Assembly: GCA_024305405.1 (NCBI GenBank)
Contig: JAKNDB010000087.1
Coordinates: forward strand, 8,558,501 to 8,622,500
Length of the DNA stretch: 64,000 nt
DNA from: Dirofilaria immitis
Taxonomy: Eukaryota > Nematoda > Chromadorea > Rhabditida > Onchocercidae
Direction: 5' to 3'
Position 1 is the first letter of the stretch; each line of letters opens with the position of its first letter. The notes beneath the pieces are model-generated. The model was given only the letters and a program-made list of their open reading frames with translations. It had not been told where the DNA came from and ran no database searches. Position numbers and translations under genes: made by a program. This document shows, one piece after another, positions 1-12,800 of the stretch.

Positions 1-592
1 TTACGATAATTTATATATAAGCTAAAATCGAGGCATCACTATAAAATGAAATTCCCAACTTCATAAATGTTGGATGCTTATGGTCAGTACTTTTTAGCTA
101 ATTTATAGACAAGACTAAATGATTAAGCGTATGCTATTTGTGAAGCTGGGCTCAGATGGTTATTTTCTCGAAAGACACATATGAAATCAATTAGTCGTTA
201 GTTTCCTATTCCAAAAACTCATGATACGCATAAAAGTCAGGAAATGCCCTATCGTTGTTAATGTAATTGAAAAAATTTGTGCATTTCAGAACCGGATGGA
301 AGTCATATTAAATATTTCAATGAATTGATTGTATATCTAATTAGAAAGAATAAAATGATACGAATGTTAAATGAGAAATAAATGAAAAAATTTTTTCTTA
401 TTCTCATGAGATATCACTATAAGTATTGTTATTATTTCGATGTTTATTTTTATTTTTATTTTTATTTTTTGAAATCTTGGAAGATTTGACGAAAATATCG
501 AAAATGGATAACTAAAATGAGTTTGTCAAGTCAAAAATATATGAGGAAAAGAACAGAAATATGGTAAAATGATCTGATTGATGATGAATAAT

Positions 593-652
593 CTATCGCT
601 TTCTCGTTTAACTCAAATCTATCTATCGCTTTCTCGTTTAACTCAAATCTAT
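593..652. repeat. 30-bp tandem repeat, two copies
   Basis: A unit containing CTATCGCTTTCTCGTTTAAC is repeated in direct orientation with a 30-base period (compare 601 with 631). The two copies look identical over their length. This is a small local duplication with no coding context. Confidence 0.9.
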
Positions 653-757
653 CTCTATTCTCTTCGATTTCAGAATAATAATTATTTTTATATCAAACAA
701 AGAATGCGCTAATTTGAATTTGCAAATGCATTTTCTCTCAAAAATTGCAAATGAACT

Positions 758-1076
758 AGATAAATATTTTTCGATAGTTAAGGAATCTGATCTGTTCTAT
801 TTTTATGTATTTAAGTTATTGATATATATATATATATATGATTGTCCTTCCCGATTTCATAATGATTGCGTAATTCTTTTCAATAACGATATTTTATTCC
901 GATAAGACTTTTGTCATGATTAAATGTTAACAGTGATATTTAATTATGATAATAGCATTTCATCAAACTTTTACTGCATTAGATCGATTATTATTATCAC
1001 TAACATTATTTCATTATCATTTTTTATTTAAAAATAGAACAGATCAGATTCCGTAACTATCGAAAAATATTTATCT
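758..1076. repeat. foldback / MITE-like inverted repeat
   Basis: The left arm 758-805 and right arm 1029-1076 are reverse complements over 48 bases with one mismatch (A versus C near the middle). They enclose 223 bases of AT-rich sequence with no open frame of note. Each arm begins AGATAAATATTTTTCGATAG when read inwards from its own end. Such long, near-perfect arms suggest a non-autonomous inverted-repeat DNA element or a recent foldback. I could not find a clear target-site duplication at the outer ends, so the element class is unassigned. Confidence 0.75.
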
Positions 1077-2915
1077 GTATGGAATATGAAATAACTATGC
1101 CTTAATAATACCGCATTTTAGAGATTATCAGTGATTATTACTTTCATCACTTTATCATTTAGCATTTATCGTTATTATTACGATAATTAATTCTTCTATC
1201 ATTTACTTTGTTTCTCTTTAGTGGAATTGTTTTTAGAAGCCAAGCGAAACATGACAAACGAAGAACGCAACAAAAGGAAGCAAATCGATCGACCAAAGAG
1301 AAGAAGTTTAAGAAAAGGCCAGGTCAAAAAAAAAATGAGAAAAGAATGGGATAAATGAATGTTTTGGTAAAATTCAAAAAAGCTAATAATTTGAAATAAA
1401 AAAGGAAGAAAGTAAGACAAAGAAGAATAATTATAAAAAAGGCATCAGTAATAGGCCTTAAAATTCACCAAATTTTTATGTGTCTTTGTTTAAATCCAGC
1501 TATTACATTAATTATAATCGTATTGTTGAAGATGCCTATAAAACTATTTTAAATAAATCAAATTATGGTGAGAAAAAAAACCATTCAAGCGCCTTCGAAG
1601 CTGCTCCATTTTATGGCAATAACGTTGATCACAACTTGGCCGATATTCCTCTATCACCCAATTTTGATTATTAATCCACAAACGGTAGAAATATCTTAAT
1701 AGACTAGTATCTGTCTGAAAAAGTTTGTCTGAGATGTAAATTAAAAAAAAATTATCTGGAAAACCAAATTTTTGAAAAAAAAATCAATGTTGACAAATTT
1801 TCTTGAAATTCAAACGGATCTTTCGCCGTAATTTATTTAGTTGTTCATTTATTCATGTCAACAAGCTACTTAAAGAACGATTCGTTTAAATCTATCTATT
1901 TATTCAATGAACGAATAATGCCAAAAATAAATATGCAACAGAATAATCCTCTGATCCTTGTTTACTACTTTTTATTTAAAGCTTTCCGATCAAAAGCTAT
2001 GATATATAATATCGGGAAAAAATAGAATTCCATAAATAATCCATTTTCAAGCATTTATATTACTGTTCTTAGGTATTTATTTGCCAGGAAATAAATTCTT
2101 GATGCTCAGAAGGATTAAAAATAATAGTTAGAATGACATGCCTTAATGTGAGCAAATATTGCAACAAGAAGAGATATAAAAAGAACAATGCGGAAAGAAA
2201 AGTGAATAATTTCAAAATTAAAGTTTCCCATTCGTTATTTTCTTTGACAATTGTTTCACTGAAACTAGGTCACAAATATTGAAACATCAAGAAATTAAAG
2301 ATAATATAAATTTGAATAGGCTTATTTATTTCTATTATTTTCTGAAAATAGAATACGAACTCTAACTTCTTAATTATCGATTGCAAACTTTTTTGGAAAA
2401 AAGGAAGTTTAACTATTTATTTAGCTATTTCTTCCAATGGACAGCTGACAAATTTAAGGAATGATTTTAAAAAATCTATTTGCTGAAAAAATTATAAGCA
2501 AAAAAGGAAAACGAACGAATTGTCTTCAATTGTATCATTTCGTTCTAAATTTCTTTCGATGCAGAAACAAATAAATGATGTGATTGCAGATAGAAACATT
2601 ATCACAGAAGCTATGATAAATGATATCAAATAACGTAAATCACGTCTTGAAATTGACGGCAAACGTAAATTATGCCACTAAAAGTTCAACTATTCTTTTT
2701 GTGAGTCTATTTGACTTTTTTTTCTTTATTCATATCTTCAGCAGGAGGATTATGCAAATGACATATTACATGCCGCGAGGTTGATACAAAAATTATTAGA
2801 AATAATATTTTCCCGTATTCACTATACTTTTGGAATTTTTGGAATGAAAAAAGAAGCCAAGTTCTAACTAGGCTACTGCTTACTTTAATAATTAAATTAA
2901 TTGATTCGAACTTAC

Positions 2916-3369
2916 ATTGACGATATTTCGCAAACGATAATTGTAAAGACAAAGTTCACATATTGTTGGGCGCTTTAATTTATGAGTACAAATTGTCAGC
3001 CAGTGCTAAATATAAATTAATGAATTTATTAAATTTCGTTGTCAATCAATTTCTAATTATCAAATTAAATTCAAAGTAAAAGTAATTATTTCAAATTAGG
3101 ATGAAACTTTTTATGATGCAGAAAAAGAAGTGATGTATATATATTTCAATATTTTTGATCGAGAAAAATTATACAAATTTTTAGTGAAATTTTAATATAA
3201 TTAATTTGATAAAAATTTACTAAAAGGCATGATATATGAACATATTTCAGGGAACCGGTGCAACGACATGGAGAAATAAGTGGATCTGCGGAATTACCAA
3301 AACTGTGACATATTCGACAAAATTTCTCAATTATTGTTTCATTCGATAAAAATGTACTACAATCTGTTA
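2916..3369 (-). CDS. RING-CH (MARCH-type) E3 ligase, partial gene
   Basis: Two minus-strand exons, 3221-3369 and 2916-3005, encode a complete RING-variant (C4HC3) zinc finger. Exon 1 has CRIC, then [11 protein letters not shown], then KYVHISC. Exon 2 starts HWL and carries [10 protein letters not shown]. Both junctions have GT donors and TTTAG/TTGCAG acceptors, and they join in phase 0. The family are usually membrane-bound E3 ubiquitin ligases with transmembrane segments just after the finger. Here, a hydrophobic stretch at about 2760-2830 on the same strand could supply one, but its splice junction is not convincing. Exon 1 begins in phase 1, so at least one more upstream exon is needed. 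The finger is seen directly; membrane location and ligase activity are inferred from the family. Confidence 0.8.
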
Positions 3370-3752
3370 CTGCAAACGAATGAACTGTGCTCGAATCAAA
3401 TACTTTTCTCTGAAATTCTTTTTGTTAAATAAAAATCAAAAGTATTATAAGAATTTTGTTGATGTTTTAAAAAATGCAAAAAAATTTTTATTAGTGAAAT
3501 AAGAAATGATAGAAAAGAGCAAATCGATTGATTCATCACATATATATAAGTTGACGAAACTTTACAATTATTAGCTATATTATAACAAAACATGTGCTAA
3601 TCAATTACGAATTGTAATTGTGGAGATAAAAAGTTGCAGATCAATTGACAAGTTTATTTTTAAATAATTAGAGGCTGTCATCCATTCTTACAAAATTTTC
3701 TGATAAAATACAGCATTTTGGACAATCTTTTAATTAAGATTTTATGCCATAC

Positions 3753-3958
3753 CTGATCAACGGCTCTCAAGCAAGTACTAATGATAAAAGGATATTCTGT
3801 ACATGCCTCACAAAGTGCTCCGATATCTGAGAGATAACTACATCTACTGTACCGTATTTCTTTATCATATACTTTTCGATCCACCGTTCTAATATATAAT
3901 GCATAATTACATTCATCGCTAAATCTTCGATCACTATTATAATATTTCCTTGTCAAGT
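3753..3958 (-). CDS. cysteine-rich exon of unknown gene
   Basis: This open exon has a strong acceptor (TTTTTCAG) and a GT donor after GATCAG. It encodes 68 residues with five cysteines (RFSDEC, RYSRC, LCEAC, ISTC), which looks like part of an extracellular disulphide-bonded module. It lies 384 bases upstream of the RING-CH exons on the same strand. It ends in phase 0 while the next RING-CH exon starts in phase 1, so the two do not join directly. Either an exon is missing between them, or one base is missing, or they are separate genes. I do not recognise the family. Confidence 0.5.
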
Positions 3959-6900
3959 CTGAAAAATATATCTAAAACAATTGTCAAAATCGGAAAAGGA
4001 ATACCATAAGAACAGTACTGTTCCGCATGAGAAGGAATTACTGTAAGAGAGTTACTGTAGCCGTATTGGAACGAAATAAGCAAATAATGAATCTACGAAA
4101 TTTTAAAGTTCAAAAATCTTAATTATTATTCTTTAGTTGATATATAATAATTTTTTCCAAATCGATTATCTTTGTGATATCTCTTTTAATTATTATATAA
4201 AATAATTCCTTATGTGCTTATTGTGACGAAGAATTCTTTCATAATTTTGATAATTTGAAAAGAACAATGCTATTGAGAAGGAAAAAACGTTTGCTATTTT
4301 TCCATTTATAAGTATTTGGTATTCCGAAATGAAGATTGATGATTTTGGAATTTTAATGAAGGAAACAGATGCTAACATCGTTCGTTAGCTTGCATTCGAG
4401 AAAATTGATGGTAACATTATTCTTATTCTTCCCAACTAGTATGTCTTATTTATCATTAAACATAAAGCTTGAACTTCTGAACATTCAAAAGCATCATTTT
4501 TCATTGTCTGCCATAGTTGAGTGGAAAAATTTTTACTTTCTTTTGGAATTCCAATTTGCATTGGACAGAAAACTTCCTGAGTTTAATTAATCTGCAAAGT
4601 GTATGACAATCGTTAATCACCTTGTGCTTCCAATGCAGTTTGCAATATTAACAACTGAATTTGATAATTAATTGATTATATATAATAAAAATTAAGAAGG
4701 TCAACAAGAAGATGAAATTTAAATGTTTTCATCGAAAAAGAATTTAAATCATTTGAGATGAAAAGTTAGATAGATGATAAGGTTATTTTTATCATCCCAT
4801 ATAAATAATTTATCACTCGTATATCGTTTAAATTAAAAATTGTCCAGGATATGAAATCTTATAATTATTATTTTTAAAGATAATTCCAAATAAAAATACA
4901 AATGGATTCAAGCAAACAAAAGTAAATAGAGTTTTATAACCCTCTTCTAAAAAAATTGAATTTTTCTTTGAGAAATTAAATTTTATTGGTAAGCCTGAAC
5001 TTTTCTTCTTGAAGTTATTATCTTAAGCCGAAAATGTTGAAAGCAGGAAAGCTTATCAAGCATTATTGCTTAAATTGCAAAATTATTTGAAGAACTATTG
5101 CATTATTGCATGACACTTTTATTAACTTTTGATTTATAAAATAAAATTAGTACCCGAAAAATTTCTCTTTTACCTTTGAAATTTTCATTGCTTTTACTGG
5201 TTTCACCGAATTCATTTAGGCCGGAGATCATATCAGAGATCTGAACTTGAATTGAATTTTGAACCAAAAAAGAAAGTTTGAAAACAACATGAAATAAATT
5301 TTAATAAAATCAGCTATGTCTAGTATTATGAAATAAATAATTTCATAAATATTGATTGCTTAAATATTTTTCTTTCATTTTATTTCACTAAAAAAATTTT
5401 TGATATTTCTCAATATATCAATTAAATTGTTAGCAAAAATTCCAAAAAAAGTTGTTTAAAACAAAAAATTCTGCAAAGGCATACTTTGCGTACCACATAA
5501 CGAGATTGAAATTGTCCAGACGATATTGCATAATCAGAGTTTGAAGTAGTAGATCGCTGAATTTAATAATTAACGAATGATAAGAGATTTTTGCAAAAAA
5601 AGTGAAGAATCATTATCCAAACTCATTCTACCAAAAACAATTTAACTAATGTTTAATTTTGATAAAATAAAATTGAATAATAGTTTACATAACAATTTAT
5701 ATTTTAAAAATATTTCTTTAGGAAAAGATTTATTTATGAGAAAAAAATAAAAACTTCAGAGCTTTTCTTCTCATTAATAATTAACGGAATCACAATTCAT
5801 CCTATATTAGACTTTTATTAAATTAGTTAAATTGCAAGTCTCAAAGTTTTATTTCTATGAAAAAATTAAATGCGAAAGCATTTTATCTAATCCCTGTCGT
5901 AATTTATTTTATAAAAATTTCATTCTGAAATTTAAATATTTTTCATTTTTCCATTTATATAAAATTATGCTGCATATTAATATTTAAATTACAAATTTTC
6001 ATTTTCTTTCTCTCAATTCTAACCCATCAATCCTTCATTTCATTCAAAATATTTTCAGATAGATTTTCGTTTATGCTATTATTTTGGCAATTTATCAAGC
6101 ATCAGTCATAAAGAATTGGTTGAACGGAAGTATCAAACAATACAAAACCATTTTCAAAGGAGTAATCATATTATCATGGAATCGCTTTCCGAATTTTCAT
6201 TGCTGACATATTTTCATTTTTTTTCGTTTTTTTAAAAAAAATTATGCTATCGATGTAAAATTTTTATCAAATTGTGGGTTTTTATTTAATTGAACAGATG
6301 ATATCGTTTGATTCGTTCGTACTGAATATGTCATTTTCGCAAATTTAAAATTGTATTGAAATGATTTTCGCAATTTTCGAATTACAAAAGCAGAAAAATA
6401 ATGTGATATTTAATGTCTTAACTATTATCTTTTGTTTCTTTTTTCTTATCTTATTTTATATTCCCAAAAAAAGTGGAATAAGAGAGGAAAATTGAACATT
6501 AATCAACTGTTGCTAATTTTATTAATGTTAGGAGGAAAGGAGAAATTAAAGGAAGAAATAAGTCTTTTGATACAGTGCAACTATACTTTTCAACAATGAA
6601 GTTTAATAGTAGTTTGAATGCACCAAAAAGCAATGCTAAAAAAATTATGAAAAGTTTAAAAAGGAAATTTTAGAAGTGAAAATTAATTTGGGTTGCAATT
6701 TCAAACCATAAAAAATTGTTCCATAGAGAATAATAAAATTGAAAAAATGAAATAATTCAAATTATCCATCGAAAAATAATTTCAAAAAAAAACAATAAAA
6801 AATGATTGCACTAAAACATCACATAAAAGAAACAAAAACATTTCTCATTTCAGAATTTTTTTAGCTTAAAGAAAAATCAATTCAATGCAGTATTTCATTT

Positions 6901-7485
6901 TTTTCAGTATATATGTACATATCCTAAAAATCATCTTAGTATTCTTCTAATGCACAATTCTTCTAATTCAAAATATTCAATTCGATTTTATTATAAAATG
7001 ATTTAATGATTTCAATTTGAGTAGCTAATTTATAATATTTAAGACACATCCTAAATATTGATAACTGAGATAGATTTATTAATTATTTGGCAGATGAGAG
7101 TAGAGAATAATCGACAGCAAATATATTAATGATTTTTGATGCAATGATAATTTTTGTTTCGAAATACTTACTTTTTCTCGTCGATAAATCTTACAGTCTC
7201 TGATGTGTTATACATTGTTCTCTTTTGAATCAAATGATTATTTTTAAGGCATAAACTGAAATTTACCAAAATTATGAAAAGATGAATAATGCGAGGATTA
7301 TAAAAATAACATGAAAAGTTTTCACCAATACACTCCCAATTTTAATAGAAGATCGATAATCAAATCAGCAATTTATCCTTAAAAGCTAGTAATAATAAAC
7401 TACTTTATAATATGCTTTTATTGTTGTTTTTATTTGTTATTTATTGTATGTTTATTTTTGTTCGCTGCTACTCTTTGTTGTTTGT

Positions 7486-7690
7486 AGAAATTCCTTTATT
7501 TTATTCTTTGTGCTATTGTTGCTACTGCTGTTGTTCGTTATTGTTTTTGTTGTTTTAAGAAGCTCCTTTATAAACGAATAATTCGTTTTTGTTTCGTGTT
7601 ATGTTATTATTGTTTATTATTGTTTTTGCTGTTTCTGGAAAGACCTTTATAAAATGTTTTTGTTTTCTGTTTTATGTTATTGTTGTCATT
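7486..7690. repeat. degenerate ~75-bp T-rich tandem array
   Basis: Three diverged units each begin with a segment like GAAATTCCTTTAT, GAAGCTCCTTTATAAA or GAAAGACCTTTATAAA (near 7486, 7560 and 7636). Each is followed by GTTATTGTTG-type sequence. The strand is strikingly depleted of A-runs and rich in T and TTG triplets. It looks like an old minisatellite. Confidence 0.6.
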
Positions 7691-8329
7691 TTTGATATAA
7701 TTGGAAGAACAATAAACAAATAAAATGCATATTCCTGAGCAGTATGGAAAATTTTCCATTTGCAAAAAATTAAATGAAAAATAATGAATATTTGATATTT
7801 AACGTCTATTATAAAATACTTATTGACGGCTGATGTAAATTACTGAATATAATCAAAGCAACAACATCATCATCTGACAACTGCAAGTTTGTCTAGTATG
7901 TTTGTTTATGAGACTTTGCTTGCATCCGAAAATAACAATTGATAATATCCAAAATTCGTAAAACAAAGAGATAAAATGTCTAATCATCGTTCTCGAGAGG
8001 ATTTTATTTTGGATATAATTTTTATTTGAGTGAATAGTTGCAAAGATGAGAAAGGGAAGTTAAGAAGTTAATAAAAATCCTATGAGAATACAAATGATCG
8101 TTTTCCCCTATCAGATATGACAAAATAATATAAAGTGGAATTGAAAGAGGACAGAGAAAAGAAATGGTTTTAATTTTTTGTTGGTTATGAAAAGAAGGAT
8201 GAAAGTAAACGGCAAATAGTAAGGCAAAAACGGTCGACCCACGTTCTATTATTTTAAACTTTCTGCAATGGGTGTCTCTTTTTTCCTTTTTTTTTCATTT
8301 CGAGAGTTAAGGCCTTGAAGAATAAAGTC

Positions 8330-8332
<3 letters not shown>

Positions 8333-8369
<37 letters not shown>
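8333..8369. repeat. (AT)n microsatellite
   Basis: An uninterrupted run of alternating AT over about 37 bases. A shorter (TA)n run lies at 11914-11936. Confidence 0.95.
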
Positions 8370-8654
8370 AATAGGCAAAAAAATCACGAAAACTGTAATA
8401 AATATGAAGTGAATTTAGTGCTTCTATTTCTCTCCAAATCTTGTTTGCTTAATGGCCTTGGAGTCGTAGCCAAGCCTTTTCAGCTTCTCATCCTTTCAAT
8501 CGCTCAATTAGGCATCATGCACATAGCGTGAAGTTTTGCACCATTTGTTTCCATTAATGATTATTAGAAATTAAATCATTAGTTTAACTGACCACGCTCA
8601 TCATTGGAAGTATTGAATTTCGGCTACGAAGAATAGCAGCTCAATATAATCATT

Positions 8655-8845
8655 CCGCCTATAATAAGTAATAAGGCAACAATTTCCTTATAATAAATAG
8701 TTCTGGACAATAATTTTGTTTATAATAAATGATTTAGGATAGTAATTTTACCTGTAATAAATAATTCAAGATAATAATTTTTGCTTTTATTATATAACTC
8801 AAACAATAATTTCCCTATAATGAATAATTGAGGATAAAGAGGTTA
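8655..8845. repeat. degenerate ~43-bp AT-rich tandem array
   Basis: Four to five diverged units share the pattern TATAATAAATAATT, then a short AGGATA or GGACAATAATTTT segment, then CCTTATAATAA. The period is about 40-46 bases. There is no coding signal. Confidence 0.65.
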
Positions 8846-11694
8846 GCTATGATTAATTCTGACATGTGATTAAATTAGATATATTTACATAGTACATGGT
8901 TGATTTTATTAAATCAAAATAAATGCTAAAATTAAATTTCAAATTTCATTTCCGAAATTATTAGAGCTCCCACAGAAAAGAAAATTTCATTTAACTGTAT
9001 TTTTATTTAACATTTATTCATAAATTCAAAAACAGAAGAGAACTTCTAATTAAAGTTAAATTTTTAAAATTATTATAATTCCTACTGAAGGTAATAAGAA
9101 CTTCCACTTAGCTATCTTTGTCCGAAATGAATGCCAATGAAAAAAGACTGGTTTTGGAAAAAAATTTTCGCATTTTTGAGAAATGTTATAAGGAAATAAA
9201 GATAATGGAAGAATTTATACTCATATTAATATAGTTCTTTCAAGGAACTAAGATATCTGACTTAATCAATTCGAAATGTTCATCTTATTTTTTTAATTTA
9301 ACTATGTTTATTTAAAATTTTCATTCTTTGTTTTATTCAAAGTATCGATTTTACTCGTTTTTTATCTCTTTAAAATATTTAGCATCTTATAAATTACTTT
9401 CATGTTTACTTCTGCTATATGTTACTCATTAAAAAATTTAATGCATCTTTAGCTGCTGAAAGATAACTTAATTTGATTACAAAATTTACCTTGTTTATTT
9501 GAAATTTAAACGTGTGTACTACCTTTGAATAGTATAAATTTGAAATATATGTAGGATAGTTTCATGAAAATTTTCCAAAATTTTCTTAATTCTTGATAAG
9601 AAATAAATATATAATAGCTTTTCTGTGCAATGTTTATACCGTAAAAAAATTCGCATAAATAAGATCTAAAAACTTTGTCATAAGTTGGAAGAATTGAAAT
9701 AATTAGATATTATCAATGCATTGCTAAATTCATATAAATCTACAGATTGCTACAACGAAACTTTTAAAAGTTTTAAGAAAAATTTAAATGCTCTATGATT
9801 TCGGACATTTTTTAAATCAAACTTTCCTTATAAGTGAAATATTATTTAAATATATGTTCATTCCCATCCTTTTTATGGATTACTAAAATATCGAACATAA
9901 AGAAGCAATAAAATATGTCAACTTCTCCATTTTTTTTTCATTTTACTTGTTCTTCAAGTCTTCTTTTTTGTATCTGTCACCTTTCATCCATTAATTTACA
10001 AAGCATAGAAGGAATAATGAATATAAAGAAGAAGATTGAAGCTTCGCTGATAATATTTACTTAAAAAGCATTGATTTAGAGCCAAAGATTTAAGGAAAAT
10101 AAAAAGCTCTTGCTACTTGGCTTATTTAAATTGTATGGAATCAAAAAATACATCGCAAGGAAAGCAAAAAAATGGAAAATTGGAAACTCTGGAGAATTGG
10201 GCATGTTTTTCGTTTGATTGTAGCCTAGCGGAGAAAAAAATATGCATCATCCATAGCCTCAAAATTGACGTTTAGGATTACGCTTGATGATTACAGATGA
10301 CAATCAACATTCGTTCAGATGAAAAATATAAATAACAATGATTTGTTCAAAGTTCAATGATAAAATCTACAAAAGCTAGGATAGTGTCATTTAATAAATA
10401 TATTCTGATGTTATGTGAGATAGTTACATGCCAAAGCTTAAAAAATCCAAATATCGAAACTGAAATTTTAGAATGGATAAGATATTTTAAAAGAATTAAA
10501 CTTACATCTTTTTTAACGAACAAAAGTGAGAACTTTTCAAAATAAATAAATCGACAGATTAATATTAGGAACTATAACATTTAAGCAAATAAAGTAGTTT
10601 TACTATTAATATTAACTTAGGAGAGCTTTGGTTCGATTGCAAAATATTCGTAAATTTTCAACCTTAACCTATTAAAAATAAAATTTAATTTAATGTCTGA
10701 TACTTTATCTAAATTGGCTTCAGTCTAGCAAAATTTGAATTTTTTTAATTAATATAATTCCAAGAGAAATTGAAAATTTCTCTTAGAATTACAAATCTGA
10801 TCTCATGATTTTATCTCTGTAACCTATTTTATCAACGTTCAAGATCTAATCCATATTTCATGCTTGATTCAAACCACATTTGTTTATAATAAAAGTCGAC
10901 GCTTTTAATTTTTTTTTGAATTTTAAAAATCAGAAAAATATGATGTGAATTTGTTTATTTTTTTTGTTAAGGATGCTATATCATAGTATCCGACAAAACA
11001 TATAATTGATAAGACGGAAGAAGAAAAATTTAATTCCTAAAAATTTCACTTCTACCATTGAATGAATATGCAATAAACGATAAGTCCAATTAAAAGAAGC
11101 ATAAAAATAATAAGCGGAAATATCCTATGGTATCCTTAATTAATAAAAAGTGAGATTTTAAACTAATTATTAATATATGCTTCATTGATTTTCATGAAAA
11201 AAATTAAATAAAAATTATCTTTGGAAGATTGCATTTCTTAGAAAGCATAAAACTCAAATAATTATCTTACTTCCTGCTGCTATTTCGTAGATAGATACTT
11301 CGTAGTTTCGATTTTTTTAAATAATAAATTCAATTTATTAAATTAAATTCACTCTGTAATTTTTTTAGCTTTTTCTAATTTTCTGATAAACATTCCTATG
11401 TTGTATCTTTCCTTACTACGGTACTTTATTTTTGTTGCTACAGTAGGCAATAAATTTCTTTTATTTTAAAGGTTATCATAAATTGGAACCATATTATTAC
11501 TGCTGATTAAAAAATAATATGTATAGTTTTATGGTCATAATAATGAACAAATTCTACGATAATCACTTACTATTAAAATGAACAATAGATTTATTTTATG
11601 GAAATTTCTAGATGAATTGAAGAGAAAATGATATCACAAAATATATAAGAATCAGAGCAAATTAAAAAAATTATAAAAATTTATTTCAAATGTA

Positions 11695-11827
11695 AAATGC
11701 GTGAATGATAAATGCAGATTATTTTTCAAATATTTTCATGATATAATATATGACTAATTTAAAAAAAATATGCATATATAATTTTATGGCAATAAAAATG
11801 AATTTTATATTTATCATTCACGCATTT
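11695..11827. repeat. 19-bp inverted repeat
   Basis: AAATGCGTGAATGATAAAT at 11695-11713 is matched by its exact reverse complement at 11809-11827, with a 95-base spacer. The arms contain the only CG-containing words nearby. It could be the end pair of a small decayed element. Confidence 0.7.
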
Positions 11828-12299
11828 CACGTTTAACACGCTTGAAATTGGGTAAATGATATTTGGAAATAGTTATATTTTATATTGCTAAAGTAAAAGC
11901 TAAAGGCCAAAGTTTATATATATATATATATATATGTATGTACAAAGGGATGTTTAGAGTTGCTAGGACTTTGTTTACACGATCGATACTTAATGATTTG
12001 CTTATTTGTATCTCTAGCAATTCCCGGATATCATAAGAGCACTTAGCAACAATTGCATTTGCAGCAATTAAGGTTCATCTTTTGCCACATCATAAAATTT
12101 TTATTGTTATTGTACTGACAATATGATTTGAATATTAACACTCTCATTACTATTTCCGTTAATACAATTACGGTAGTTATTAGCAATATCAATAGGATTT
12201 CATTTCTCATGTTATTGTATTATCAATTATTGATTGGGTATTAAAAGTTTTTATTGCTATTTCTCTTGATGTAAGTTCTTATAAATTTTGGCACTGTTA

Positions 12300-12800
12300 A
12301 TAATATCAATAGAATTGTAAATCTTTTTTGGTTCATTAAAATTATATTGCTATTGTTACATAGTTTTAAATTTGTAATTGTTATTGTTAGCGTATTAGCA
12401 ACTTTTATTTTATTTATTTGTGTAATTATTGTACTTATTGATGCTATTAATAATATCAGTAAGATTACAGATTGATGTACGTTAAATAAGATTACATTGT
12501 TATTGTCATATAATTTTAAAAATTGTTGTTGTTGTTGTTATTATTATTGTATTTGCAGCTATTATTTCTCTTTTCTTTCAAGAACTGTTGTGATTATGCT
12601 TTGTATTATAACATTTGTTATTGCTATCGTATTTTCAAAAAAAAATTGTTATTTGCGTATTAACAATTTTCGTTACCACTGATATATAGTATCATCTTAC
12701 TGTAGTTATTAATGTTGTTAATAGTATCAGTAAAATTGCAAAATTGACGTAAGGTTATAAGACTATGTTTTTAATTGTCATATAATTTTAAGCTGATTAA
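12300..12800. repeat. degenerate TTG/TTA-rich repeats
   Basis: A recurring phrase (TTATTGTTATTG, then AATATCAATAGGATT or AATATCAGTAAGATTACA) appears several times from about 12110 to 12760 with a variable 90-170 base spacing. It includes a short (TTG)n run near 12524. The 61-codon open frame at 12497-12682 is a by-product of this low-complexity sequence. Confidence 0.5.

Larger units (their letters stand above)
1..2915. other. gene-poor flank
   Basis: I see no supported exon here. The stretch holds a 30-bp tandem repeat near 593-652 and a foldback element at 758-1076, both listed separately. Short open frames are present (for example a lysine/arginine-rich 35-codon frame on + starting at 1250), but they have no splice context or recognisable family. 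A minus-strand open frame at 2707-2952 lies just downstream of the RING-CH exons and has a hydrophobic stretch that could be a membrane segment of that gene, but no convincing acceptor leads into it. Confidence 0.6.

Noticed and set aside
1250..1357. Basic 35-codon + strand frame (MTNEERNKRKQIDRPKRRS)
   Set aside because: Short, no splice context, no family; a purine-rich stretch gives Lys/Arg codons by chance.
4010..4023. 14-bp palindrome GAACAGTACTGTTC resembling a steroid-receptor half-site pair
   Set aside because: The half-site spacing is four bases instead of three, and no gene start is near. A 14-base palindrome alone is weak evidence.
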